Positions 46,004-58,400 of a stretch of DNA of 64,000 nt are shown in pieces. Below the pieces are notes generated by a model. That model ran no database searches, had not been told where the DNA came from, and saw only the letters and a list, made by a program, of their open reading frames with translations. A program made the translations under genes and the position numbers. The stretch's first letter is position 1, and the number at the start of each line of letters is the position of its first letter. The stretch is taken from the NCBI GenBank assembly GCA_001692895.1, contig KV748236.1, positions 434,241-498,240 on the forward strand, read 5' to 3'. The stretch comes from Cenococcum geophilum 1.58 (taxonomy: Eukaryota > Ascomycota > Dothideomycetes > Gloniales > Gloniaceae).

Positions 46004-48046
46004 CGGAGGATTGCGCGAAAATAGATTTCTCCTTCCTTTTTGAGAAAAGCGCGGTTTTGGTGCCAAGACCCCACCAAAAATCAGCTCAGTCAACTTAATT
46101 GAAGCTTTTGATACTAATATATCACCTATATAGCTTCTAAATTATAGTGTTTTACCGCTGGACATTCACGTGATTTACCTCGTTCCATCGCACCTTATAT
46201 TCTATAGGCTTTCGAGGTTTTCGAGGCCTTAACTGCCTCCGCTGCTCTTAACTTTCTACCTAGCTTTCTACCTGGCTCTCTACCTGGCTCTCTACCCGTT
46301 TAACTACCTAATTACGATTGTTCCTTTAGCGTTTTTAATTATAGAGCTATTAATCTACAATTAAGCCAGGGCCTTAACTATTTTAACGTGGATTTGGAAC
46401 AATTATATCAACTAATTTTTGCCACTCTTCCTCTATAATTTCCTCAATTTCCTTACGGCTTTGCGTAGGAAGGAAGAATTATAGATAGGCGTTAGGCAAA
46501 CCACAGTGATTGCGCAACGTCTCGTAGCCCATTTAAAGTACCTCAACGATCGTAGGAAGCTTATAATTGGCTGCCTTACGGAGCTGCTTCCGACTTCGCT
46601 ACCTCTCCTCTGCTCCCTCTCTATAATCATTGCCTCCTTTAAGTTCTATAATCTTTTAAATATAGCAAGGGATCCTCTTAATCCACTATTGAATTCGCCA
46701 CTGCTTAAGATCTTGCCAAGCTCTAAGCCAAGCCTTCTCTGTAGCTGCACGAGAAGTAGGTAGGCCCCTTTTTATAGTAACCCGTTTTAGGTAACCCCAA
46801 CAGGGCTCAATTATATTTAAATTAGGCGAATTACCTAGCCAAAGAAGACGTTAAATCTCGCAGGCGTCAAAGTAGGTTTAATAAATCTTTGCAACATAAG
46901 AAGTAGCCTTATCTTCCTATACGATTATATTAGGATTTAAGCACGTAAGGCTTTAGGCGAACGGAAGAAGTTTTAGTATTAGGATATTTGTTAAATATCG
47001 CCACTAGTTAATTCCACCTCCATCTAATTAAGTAAAAGCTCCGTACGATATTATAAACTTCCACTTGGCATATGCTCCGCTTATGCACCTCTTATAACAT
47101 AGTTTATATACTCTTCTTTTAGCGTCTTATTATTTCTTCTAAGCCTTATATACCTCTAGCTCTAGAGCTTAATTCCAGATCTTAATAATTAATTTTAATT
47201 TATCTAATTTTTTTTTTGTTTAAGGCTTCTAAATATAACAAGGACCTTTAAAGTTGTATATAAAGCAACCCCAAAACATAAACTCGGAGTACCCCTTCCA
47301 TCGTTCTCGTACACAGCTGCGTACACAAGCCTCGTAAGGACATCGCCATACCCGATAGCCCCCTCAACGGTAGCCTAAAACGATACTCGTCTCATCTAAC
47401 CAAATCACAGCCTTCCAATCTTCTAAGGTCCAATAACGGTAGGCCAATACAAACTTGTATCGTTCGCTCTTTATAGCTGTAGTTAATCCAGGCTTCCTTA
47501 TTGGCTTTATTTTACGGTAGCTGTACTTTTTAAGTATAACTTAAACAGACGATAGAGATAGGCCTATTTCGCGAGCAATCCTTCTAGTACTTTTTTCACG
47601 TCCGTAACGATCGTACGTGACGGCGTTAATAACTTTTTGCTTAAGATCAGGAGTAATCTTTTTCTTACGCCCTTGGCCGGGCTTATCCTTAAGGTAGTCA
47701 TTAAGGAGGACCCAATCTACATGCCAGCCATTCTCTACTGCCCTTTTTAGCAGGTTGCCGATATGTTTAGTGCTAATTCCGGTAACTTAAGCGATCGCTT
47801 TTAGAGGAGTACCTAGAGCCCTTATTACTACGGCCTGCGCTCTCGTTACAAGGCCGTAGTAAGGCATTTTGGGCTCAGGAAAGCGTAGAAGACGTATAGA
47901 GGATATTGCAAGCGATTGAGTGAGTAGATTAGAGTTGCTGTTTACAAGCTTGAAGTCAAAAATTTGGTATTTTTGGTGGGGTCTTGGCACCAAAACCGCG
48001 CTTTTCCCAAAAAGGAAGGAGAAATCTATTTTCGCGCAATCCTCCG
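46004..48046 (-). mobile_element. Tc1/mariner DNA transposon, 2043 bp
   Basis: Terminal inverted repeats of about 76 bp (46004-46079 and 47971-48046) begin CGGAGGATTGCGCGAAAATA and differ at one base. TA flanks both ends (46002-46003 and 48047-48048), the normal target of this superfamily. A transposase pseudogene lies inside on the minus strand. A short tandem of CTACCTGGCTCT-type units lies at about 46254-46302. Confidence 0.92.
46400..47867 (-). pseudogene. Tc1/mariner transposase, broken by stops
   Basis: The start is ATG 47867 (MPYYGLVTRAQAVVIRALGT), then a TAA where Gln is expected, then a helix-turn-helix region (TGISTKHIGNLLKRAVENGW, RIAREIGLSLSSVQVILKK). The catalytic domain shows the first Asp in VIWLDETSIVLGYRRG (about 47,380-47,430), and NSPNLNIIEPCW (about 46,795-46,835) with the third acidic residue. 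The middle Asp is expected in the segment EDKATSYVAKIY. Stops are few and lie at Gln or Trp codons, so the copy is lightly damaged. The C-terminal limit is uncertain. The enzyme would cut at the element ends and insert at TA. Confidence 0.82.
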
Positions 48047-48048
48047 TA

Positions 48049-49176
48049 CTCGGGCATTCGGTCTTAAGAGAAGGGGTTTAAGTGCAGAAGAACGTGAACC
48101 AAAGAACTGCTTTAATCCATTTGTCAGCCAGCACCCGTCCAATAATAATAACGTCAACCTCACATCAACATTAGAAGAGCAACACACTTCTATATACCAT
48201 GATCTACTTCACAACTCAAATATATCATCACACTATTTACTATCTAGTCACTTTTAATTCTACTCGAAGCTGCAGCTAAGCGCGGTAGTCAACCATATGC
48301 CTAATACTTCATCCTTCTCCATTACGCCTTCATCTTTGCAGGGTTACCTTGCTCTCCGTTTAGACCATAGCTCAAACTTTAAAGAACGTGCGAGTTGTCG
48401 TTCCTGAATTTTGTAATAAAATAAAAATAACTAACAGTAGGGTAATGCTTGAGAAACGAAATTTCTATATACAGGAAAAGCCCATAGACCTCCAGATTAC
48501 GCCAGCAATTTTAGTTTTGCAGGTTATCTTAATAATCCTTTCATTTTCCGTTTTAGAATCTTACCTTCTTCCTAGAAGAATAAACTCACTATTCCCATTT
48601 GGGAGGCAAAGAAATATGCCAAGGTCAAATACGAATGCGAGTCTCCGGTGAAATAGTCAAAATTTCAGCCAATACGCAAACTATCCTAATAAGAAGCAAT
48701 GGGAAGACCGCCGAATTTTGGCTATAATAGCATTTTGCTTGTTCTTTTAAGTGTGTATCGCAGATCATTTCTAAACCACCCGTAGAAGGTGTATATTAAC
48801 TCTAAATCAGTAATGTGAAACCCCTCCATCGTTAAATCACCAAAGATTGTCTTCCAACTATGGCTTAGCCTAGTGGACGTTACACATAACTTGTATCTAA
48901 GAATTCATTAAATAATACTCCTAGCGAGCTTCAAGGGGAAACTCTTAGTTATCAAACTTAGGTTGCCCTAGGTGGGTCATATTGAACTCCACGGCCGGTG
49001 CTAACGTGAACTCTATACATGGTACCGTACTCCAACTTTCAATATATGTTTTTGGTTTCTACCCGCACAGCCTCTCTCATCCACTTCCCGCTTGTGCTAT
49101 AATAAGCTCGAACATCGATTCCTTTCTCTCTACGCACTCCCAGCTGAAACTCCTTCACATCTTCCAATCTGCCAAG
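48049..49176. other. AT-rich intergenic region, promoter of the Bys1-like pseudogene at its right end
   Basis: No gene is supported; short frames (48388-48651 and 47964-48257) start at GTG or overlap the transposon end. The last 100 bp are pyrimidine-rich with TATAATAAG at about 49098, a plausible old promoter for the gene at 49177. Confidence 0.5.
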
Positions 49177-49869
49177 ATGTTCAACTTACCTCGCTACATC
49201 GTGGTGGCCTTCCGTGGCCTCCGTCAATGCCATCAACCAGATGATCAGAAATTCCTGCTCATACCCTGCCTATGTCTACACCGTCCACCACGCCGTTGAT
49301 GTTCCAGACTCAGCGTACAACACGATAGAACCAGGTAAATCTAGTTCCGACGGCTTCTAGTTCTTTAAGGATGGATCCGTATGCCTAAAGATCAGCGAAG
49401 AGCCTCGAATCGCCGCCGGTGCCATCGTACAGATGGAATACAAGTTTGAAGAGTTCAATATATGGTACGACATATCCAATGTCAATTGCGATCGCCTAGC
49501 AAGCGGAGGCTAAGCTCGCATATCTACGTCTCTAGCGACGATCCGGATTATCACCCCGCTGGATGTGCTGGCGACGTCTGCTATGGCGTCTACCTTGTCC
49601 CGTCAGATACGACGTGAAATTGTCACCCCGGGCACGATCTCGTTCTGGAACTTTGCCGCGTTCCCACAGACCAGGAGTGGATAAGTCTCGCAGACACACT
49701 AACATACGATTAGCTTAGGACCGTCCACAAAAAGGCCCTGCTTATCGGCGCACCACCTATCGATGCTGCCGTATCGAAGAAGGCTGCGGAGGAGAAAAAA
49801 CACACAGAGGTGGAAGACGGCAAAAAAGCCGCCGCGCAAGCGCAAGCCGACAAAGACACTCAAACCTAG
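49177..49869 (+). pseudogene. Secreted Bys1-domain (thaumatin-like antigen) gene, broken
   Basis: ATG 49177 starts a short hydrophobic leader (MFNLPRYIVVA). A +1 frame change then gives the mature part: NAINQMIRNSCSYPAYVYTV, YNTIEPGKSSSDGF, CLKISEEPRIAAGAIVQMEY, NIWYDISNVNCDRLASGG. This is the Bys1/thaumatin-like pattern of small secreted fungal proteins. A second frame change leads to DDPDYHPAGCAGDVCYGVYL and a Lys/Ala/Glu-rich tail ending TAG 49867-49869. In-frame stops sit at TTCTAGTTC (from CAG), GGCTAAGCT (from CAA or CAG), ACGTGAAAT (from CGA) and GATTAGCTT (from CAG); all fit C-to-T change. Composition is still gene-like. The original role cannot be inferred beyond a secreted cell-surface or effector-like protein. 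Confidence 0.72.
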
Positions 49870-50705
49870 GCTTAGTGATCTTTTTGGACTGGGTTAGTCC
49901 TGGATCTCCATGGTGGAGCTGTAATTTAACCGGACTGGATCTTGTCAATTTAATTAATTGGATGGAATGGATTTGAAACCGCGAAGCTCTTAGAGCTCTC
50001 ATTCTCTAACCCAATTTAGGCAGGTGCAACCAGGGGTCTTAACGATCACGGGATTCTTATCGATAAAATAATCGTAATCGCTAAGAATCGTGCGTAGAAT
50101 CGCGATAATCGTTAAGCCACAGTTAAGCCATAGCTATTTTATTAATAAGACCCTTGCCTAAGTATTTATACTAATCTATATATATATAGCTGTCACGGAG
50201 CTCACCCGTAATACCTCGTTTCCACCTACCCTGCTGTTTTTTGCCGTCCTTAGCGTTAGAAGTTGCCTGCTAGCAACTTAAAGTTGCAAAAACTATTCTT
50301 AGAAGCCTTTTTAAATATTACCTTATATAGAGGTTTGTTTCTACCCTTTTAAGATACCACTTCTATACTAGCTTTTTAAACACTTAGTTTTTTTAATATT
50401 CTCTAGTCTAAGTAACATTCTTTCCTATATATTACAGTGCTGCAATAAAGTAAACTAAATAACTACGTTGTGGTATAAAGAGGGGAAGAAGGTAGAAAGG
50501 GGGTATTGTATACAAATAGTAGGGCCGGCCGCTAAGTCGCTAGTGGTAGGCTAGCTAACAATAGGGAACAGTACGAGATAGTATAAAACAGTATGCGTTA
50601 GGTCAGTGCTATAATAGTACTCCTCTTCCCCAGATAGTTTGGTCCCTAAACTAAATAAATAACTTAAAAATAGGCAGTATATAGGGTTGCCTATTTTCTA
50701 CTATA
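49870..50705. other. AT-rich region, possible LTR of the second Gypsy family
   Basis: There is no gene. It lies downstream (minus strand) of the Gypsy-2 pol remnant, where its 3' LTR should be. A candidate outer end is TGTCACGGAGCTCACC at 50193, but a partner LTR is not in the window, so the limits are unproven. Confidence 0.35.
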
Positions 50706-50907
50706 AAGATATTAGTTCCGCTTACCGCCCTTAACTAAGCTAATGGCGATTTTCTATACCGGGCATAGAAAATCCTAATTGGTTAGTTTAGTAAGTAAGG
50801 TCGGCAGAACTCTACACCGCCACCTAAATTAGTCCGTATAGCGTTTCTTAGCAAGAATTTAGCCAATTAGACAACTTTAACCGCTAGTTAAAGTTCTATA
50901 ACATCTT
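50706..50907 (-). repeat. 202 bp repeat with central hairpin, copy 1 (putative MITE)
   Basis: It is homologous in inverse orientation to 60411-60612, with the same length. The ends form a short inverted repeat (AAGATATTA..AACATCTT). A hairpin at 50748-50774 reads GATTTTCTAT..ATAGAAAATC. It could instead be part of the Gypsy-2 LTR. Confidence 0.6.
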
Positions 50908-50959
50908 AACCACTATAAATTTTAATGCGGTAGTCGGCCGCGACCTTAGCATAACTTTT

Positions 50960-52294
50960 CCTTATCTTATACCCAGTCTAGGGGTCCTAGCTTCTTAGGG
51001 TATTACTTATAAAAGCGCTATACAGCTTATTCGCAACCCTTTAGGTCTTCCTCTAGCTGCTAGGTTATATCCTTATAATATTTTTATTTAATCTTATAAG
51101 TTAGGCCCTAGGGGTCTTCGTTATATACATTAAGGATTTTCTTAAACTCCTATTTATCTTCTATATTACTATTATTATCTCTCTCTACTACTCGTCCTTA
51201 TATATTACGGCGCTTTATAGTATTAATATTTGCTTAGCTAGGGATCTCTTTAGCAGCCTAAAGGCGGACCTTGGATATATAAAAGGATTTATTTACTTAA
51301 ATATAGTCTAGGAGGTCTACTATAACTACCCCTTAGTATACTGCGAGTACGGGGTATAGGCCGTCCTATTTATCGTCCTATTTCTTCTTAAGTTTATTTG
51401 TTTTTATATTTTCTAAACTAACTATAACTATATCACCTTCGTAGAATAACGCGCTCTTATCCCTATAGGTATTAGTATTATCTTTATAGCGTTACTATAA
51501 AATCCGGGCTAGGGCCTTAAGCTATATTAATATCCGCTTAAAGCGGTTAGCTATAGAGTCTACGCAGAAGAACTCCTTCTTTGCTTATGCTAATAGTGTT
51601 AGTAGGTAGGGGCTAGTAGGCTTAATTTTAAGGTGAGGGTTAAAGCTATAGTTTATAAAAAACGGGGAGATGCCTATACTCTCGTTAACTTGGTTATTTA
51701 TAGTAAACTTAGTAAGCGGTAGGTAGTTAACCTAGTTGTTCTATATAAAGCTAACAAAAGCATAAAGGTATTTATTTACGGCGGCGTTAATAATTTCGGT
51801 TTGGCCGTCCGTTTTTAGGTGCTAGGCTAAGCTTAGTTATAAGGTTGTCTTAAGGCGTTTACTTAGTTATTATTAGAAGTCGCTAACAAATTATATACCG
51901 TAATTGGAGATAATTGTGCTTAATATACTGTAGAGCTTATATACATTATTAACAAAGCTATTAACTAACTCCTCTGTTAAGAGTCCTATTATTAGAACAA
52001 GGTATTATATTTTAGTTAGGCGGTCCACAATAATAAGGATATATTTATATGCCTTATTATAGCGTTAGTATACTAGTAGTGTTATAATATAGTTAATTAA
52101 GATATTAGTTTACAGGCGAGCGGGTAATTTTAGTGGCTTTAGGAAACCGGGCGGGGCAGAATGGGGGGTTTTAGTGCAAAAGTATAGGGTATAGTCTTTA
52201 ATAAAGGTAGCCGTGAACTAGGAGATTCCTAGCCACTAGTATGTTTAGTTTAAGAGGTTAAGAGTTTTAACCCGGCCGGGGTAACTAGCGGGGC
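50960..52294 (-). pseudogene. Gypsy-2 pol remnant: integrase and chromodomain
   Basis: The minus strand reads STIISNYGI.FVSDF (about 51,870-51,950), then HLKTDGQTEIINAAVNKYL (about 51,770-51,830), FTINNQVNESIGISPFF, NTYRDKSALFYEGDIVIVSL and VNKSFYISKVRLQAAKEIPS. These are the end of a Gypsy integrase. KILNVYNEDP.GLTYKIK.KYYKDIT (about 51,030-51,145) is a chromodomain. It is a different family from Gypsy A-C by sequence. It is cut at 52294 by Gypsy C; the 5' half would lie beyond Gypsy C, outside the window. Stops are common. Confidence 0.8.
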
Positions 52295-52714
52295 TGTTAC
52301 GGACGCTTTAAGTACGATGTTATAACTACTTAGAGAAGAGTCGGAAGAAGCTAGTTAGTTAATAAGAGTACGGTCTAGTATGGAACCGGTGGAACTATGT
52401 GACGAGGAATGGTAACTAAGGTTATATGATATACTACGTGTTAAACGAGAGGAACGAGAGAAACTTACGTACCTTATATATAACCCGTATATCACGTATA
52501 AGAAGGATTTTATAGAAGTACGGTTGTATATTTAAGGACCTTTAATCCCTACCTAGATAGTTCCTTCCTTATAGTAATTCTTAGAATATAATTAGAGTTA
52601 ATTTATTAGGCAACCACTCCACTAGTTGTTATTACGTTATTAACTTTATTTAATACCTATATACCTAGCCCATTAATAAGTCCACCGTAGTATTTACTAC
52701 AAGGCTTCGTTATA
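52295..52714 (+). repeat. 5' LTR of Gypsy C
   Basis: 420 bp, homologous to 2091-2511, 10051-10471, 11066-11489 and 24700-25123 in reverse orientation. It ends GGCTTCGTTATA. Confidence 0.9.
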
Positions 52715-54824
52715 TAATTACTACTATAGTTATAGTTTTAATAAGTTAAATAACATGCCACTAAAAGCAGCCACTATAACGCCATTAACGGCGGCAACTA
52801 CTTTAAGATTAGGTAACGACACTAGTATAGCAGACACTAACTCGCAACAGCCTGTGATAATAGGGCAATTATAGGAAATAGTTAACTAACTAACGGAAAA
52901 TAATACGGCACTTAAATAAAAGATTAACGGGATAGGAGCAGTAAAGGTTAAGTTACTATTAATTAAAAGATTCTTAGGAGAAAGATTAAAGCTTAAAGGA
53001 TTCCTTATATAAATGCACTTTAAGGTTACGTAAGAGGGAGCAAAGCTAGTAATACCTATGGATTAAATAGCGTATGCAGGATTATTCTTATTAGGAAGAG
53101 TACTTAAATAGTTTAAGCCTTACCTTATAGAGATACAAGCGAACGGAATAATAATAACGAACTAAGAAGTACGGTTTATGTTTTTAAGCTAGAATGGATT
53201 TATAGAGCAACTTATATAGATGTTTAGAGACCTAAAGGCAACGACTATAGCGGAAAGAAAACTCTAAGATATTATATAATAAACCTTAGCCATTAAATAT
53301 ATAACGTAGTTCTAAACGTTAGTAATATAAGTTAAGTGGAATAATAGGGCGCTTATGGTATAGTATAAATAAGGACTTAAGGCTAAAGTCTAGGATATAA
53401 TTATTCTAATAGAAGATACGGATACCCTAAAGGAATTAATAGATTAAGTGATTAAGATTAATAATAGGATCTTTTAAAGGGAACAGACTAAGAAAGGTTA
53501 GGATAGAGTTTTATAGTTATATAAAACGTAGAGTACGTAATAACTAAAGCTAAGTTAGAAACTATAGTATGGCGTAGAGCTAATAAACCTAAGTAGTACT
53601 AAAGAAACCTATAAGAAATGGAGTAAGAAACTATAAAAACCTAGAGGTTAAGGATCGAGTAATTATAGGACTAAAGAGCATAGGCTAAACCAAGGATCTT
53701 AGTAGCAGAAGATATTTAAGCGGACTCTATAACAAAAGCAATAGTTTAAAAATAGAGCTTATATAAATTGCGGGAAATAGGGTTATTTCGCTAGAGACTA
53801 TAGAAGTAGTTAGAGTTACTACGTAGTAAAGGGAACTAGACTAATAGTATATAATATATACGTATAGAGGGATAATAGTATACTATAAGGAATAAAAGAA
53901 TGTTTAATTAGAAGTTTCGCGTTTTATTATAATAATGTATACCAAATTTATAAAGACGCTAAGTATAGTATAAGCTATTAGCTATAAGAGCTAGAGTTAA
54001 AAGGACTTAAAGGAACTATAGAGTTAGACAAAGAATAAGATCGACTCTATAAGCTAAATTAAGATATTACAGTAATATGCGGATAAAGATTAGCTATAAT
54101 AATAATAGAGTTAGAGTACTTATTAATTAATAGCGATAAGGATAGTAAAGGAACTAACTAGGGGTATCTAAACCTTAATAACGCAATAGAAGTAGAGACT
54201 AAGACCGCTATAGAGTAAGGTTTAGTAACGGGTATTATAATACCGTTAAATACGGCATCTATTACTTTATAAGACGGAAGGAGTAATATCTAAGGACGAT
54301 TAAGTAAGTAGACGACTGCTAGTGCTAGCTTACTACTTAATAAAGGCAAAAGGCTAAAGGCTTAAGATTCTTAAGATAAGATAAGAGATAACTAAGATTC
54401 TTAAGATGAGATAAGGTATACCTAAAGACCTATAACGGACGAAAACCGATGGAGTAGGGCAGTAGCTTAGTTTAAGAATATATAAATAAGCTTGGGACAA
54501 GTATTCCCAACGGTATAAGATTCTTAAGATAAGATAAGTAAGATTTAAGACTCTTAAGATAAGATGAGAATACTATAGACGCCTAGTTGGACTAAGGCGG
54601 GAGCTAGACTTAAGTTAGAAGTTAGCTTAGGATTAAAGAATCTAAGGGGTTAAGAATTCGGAGTACGAATAAAGACACCTATAAGTAAGAAGTAAGCGGC
54701 TTCGCTATAGATTAGAGAATCTATAATATAAATAGCAGTTAGATTAAGAGACAAATATATAAACCTAAAGGACTTACTAATAGGACAAGACGTTTAGACT
54801 AAAGATTAAGAGTTTAATACTAAG

Positions 54825-55003
54825 TGTCAGGAATAAGGCAAGCGGTCGTCACGTATCGTCACGTGTCGCCGCGGCACTAGCGTGGTGAGGAACCTTAGGT
54901 TCCTCACCCACCCCCTAATTCTAATCAACAAGCTTTATCAACCAACATCACTGTAACCCTACTTAAGTAGTCGTTATTAGTGAGTCACCCTGTATAACCA
55001 ACA
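54825..55003 (+). repeat. 5' LTR of Copia-2
   Basis: 179 bp; it starts TGTCAGGAATAAGG and ends CCAACA. It contains the palindrome-like GTGAGGAACCTTAGGTTCC (about 54885-54907) and CACGTGTC words. Confidence 0.9.
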
Positions 55004-55429
55004 CTGATTAGTGGTTAAATATACAGTTAACTATAGAGCAGCTAGGTTTTTGAACAAAAGAGATAGTCTTGTATAGGGGTGCCATATGCGCTTATATGGA
55101 ATGGATCCCGGCAATACTATACTACCTTAGACTTGCGAAAAACTAGTAATAGAAGTGTCACTAAGTACTAGGAGATACTAAGTTGCGTCTATTACGCAGA
55201 ATAACCGCATTTACGAAGATTTAGTTAAGTACTTTAGGTTAGAAGTGTTACTAAACCTAAGGTCCTAAGTCGACGTCCGAAACGCGTCGAACAACATCTT
55301 AAATTGCCTACCTTTAGACAGCAAACCTACGAGATCCTATAAAACCGAAAATCCTGCCTACCTTTAACGTACAACACCTCGTTAATTCTACCTACTATAG
55401 CGTTAACCTATCCAAAGAAGTATAAGAAA

Positions 55430-58400
55430 GACATTAACCCGGAGATATAGGATAGAGCTATAACTAACTTTGTAACCGCTAAGCAATAGGACCTAAATAG
55501 ATTCTTAGTATACCGTATAGAACACTATAAAGATAGCGAATACGATAATACCGCGCTATGGTATTATATAAAGGAGGACTTTATTAAATAGATAAAGGAA
55601 ATATAGGTTCCTATAAATAAAGATATCATATAGGACTTCCGTAACTTCCTTTGGGAGTATAGAGTATTTATCCCTATAGATAGGGGTAGTATTAGGGACA
55701 ATATTTAGGAACACGTTATTAATATAAAGGAAGAGTATAAATAGACTCTATAAGAGATTAAGCACCAACTACGCACTATAAAGAAGCTTAAATTACAATG
55801 GAACCTAAGTAATACACTACTAGAGACGCGTTCTAACTCTATCGCTCTAGGCACGAGTTCTAATATTCCATATCCATTGCCTCCACCTCTATCTTTAACT
55901 CCCCTATATTAACCAGCTTAACCTATAGCCTTAATTAATAACCCCTAATAAGCGCAAGATCCCCTTGCTTCGCGGTCTAATAACCTTTAAACTCCGCCGA
56001 CTAGATCTATGTTACTATCGCAGCCTATAATATAATGCAGCTAAATACCAATTAGAGGCACCTTAAAAATGCTTATAGAGCTTATAAAGCTCTATTTAGA
56101 ACAGGAGAAGAAGTTTAGCGGAGAACTATATAATATCCTTAATTTAAAGTTACGCATCTTCTATAACTATTGCTAGAAGGTTAGACTAGAACCCAATTAA
56201 TACCACATTACTTATTTAGTCATGCTTAAGGGCCAAGCTAGTACCTTCTATTATAATCGTTTAGCAGAAAAAGGATACGATTTTAACTAAATAATATATA
56301 AAATAAGATACTACTTTAAAATAAAGGAGAATAAGCAGTAGTATATATTAGAGTAGAGAGAGACTACCTTCCTAAAAATTATTACTATAAACCCAGGTGC
56401 CTCTTAACTTGATTATCTTTAAAAGCTCTTTAATTAACTCTAGACAATTTAGCGTGGTTTATCCGAATTATATTAAAAGGACTTCAGCCTACGTAATTAA
56501 GTTATTAGCGTATACTAAGGTATTAAAGAATATAACCTTACTCTCTTTAACTTTGTAAGTACTTACGAAGGAGTATATACTTAATTAAGATTCTCTATTA
56601 GCACCACTCTATGCTTTTAAAAAGTATAGCAATTTAACGCCTAACTCTAACCTACTTTAATTAACCCAGCTAACTAATATAATTACAACTGGACTAATTA
56701 AATATATAGTGGTTGTGGCAGGGGATACAGTAGAGGGTATAATTAACGTTAACTATAAAGCAATCGTAGAGGTCCTTATAGAGGTTTATTTCGTAATAAT
56801 TAGTAGAAGAAATGCTATGTTTATAAGAAGCCAAATTGCTAGTTAACTAGACACCCCCTTAATAGATAAAAGGAGGTATATAATAAGTTTCGCCAAAGCG
56901 CACAAAACGTTAGAAACTAAAAAGTCACTATAGCCTACTTCTAAAGCTTCCTGGTTTAATATAAAGGTAAAGAAGATCTTAAGGGTAAGATTAACGAGGC
57001 TAAATAGCTCCTTATAGATATAGAAATTAAGGACTACTCTCCTAACTAATACTTTATTAAGTATAGTAAGGTAAATAGCGCACAAACTATTACTATCCTT
57101 AATAACCAATCTATGCTCTATTCTATTATAAGGTTAGATATCTTTAATAAGCTAAAGGAAAGTTCTGCGTTCTCCTTTAATGATAGATACTCGGCAAATG
57201 TTTTTTATAGTATTATACCAGATACTAGAGCTACAGAAATATCTATAATAGGAGAACCTTAAGTCTAAGCTCTTTAGTAGCTTAATAGTTCTATCTAGAT
57301 TAACCAATTAACGGCAGGCTAATATACAATTTGCTTTAGTAAGGGTACTATAATCTCTCTTAGCACAATTAAGGTCCAAACCCCATTAGGATATATTACT
57401 TTCTATATTATTCCCGCAAATACCCCATTTCTATTTTATATCTAAGATATAAACAAATTAGGCGTTAAGCTTAACAACCTTAAGAATATACTTATTTAGG
57501 GAGATAATCGGGTGCCCGTTATACGTAAGTAGGGTTACCCTTAGTTGCTCCTTTAATAGCTAGAAAAAAGCGTTGCTTAAAGTTACTTAACTAAGTTAGA
57601 GCTACATTAACTATATCGTTATTTTAGCCACCTATCTATTTACTAACTGCTTAGAGTTCTTTAATAAGCAGGTTATAAAGTTAAGGTTAAGGTGATTAAA
57701 CATCTTATAAAGTACTGCTATTACTACTAAATAAACTAGAAGTCCCCTAGCTGATTTAAGTTTACCCTTAAAGACAACTATAACTTTAACTTCTATATTA
57801 TTATGGATGTTATATATCTTAGCGGCAAGCCAGTACTCTAAGTTATTAACTTCTTAACCTCCTTTTAAGCCGCACGCTTTTTAAAAGATATATCAGCTAA
57901 GAATATATAGGATACTCTTTAATTATGCTAGATTAATATCTACCTAGGACCCCCTAATTAAATCATTTATAATATAGGAAAGAACTTCTTATCTACAGAG
58001 TTTTAATAATAGGTAAAGGCAATAACAATTAAGGTTAAGGAAGTCCCCGTTAAGGCATATAATAGTATTAAAAAAGTAGAACGATACTATATGCCATTAC
58101 GCCGCGCATATAAGATTATTTCTTTAAAACTAGAGGGTACTAGTAAAGAGCTTATTCTATAAATGGCTGTTAAGGCTATTAATAATACCGCTGGCCCAAA
58201 TAGGCTCGTACCTATATTACTAGTCTTTAGCGCCTACCCTTAAATAACTAACGATTCTCCACTATCTCCCTCTATTATATAATAAGCTAAGGCGATTTAT
58301 AAGGTAATAAAGAAGGTATAACGTCTCTACGCTACGCGCTAGGTTAACGACGTATTAGGAATAAGAAATGGCCCAAACACCTTAACTACGCTTAATCTGC

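Noticed and set aside
48388..48651. 87-residue protein with a hydrophobic middle
   Set aside because: It starts at GTG, has no family resemblance, and lies in AT-rich spacer DNA next to a transposon end.
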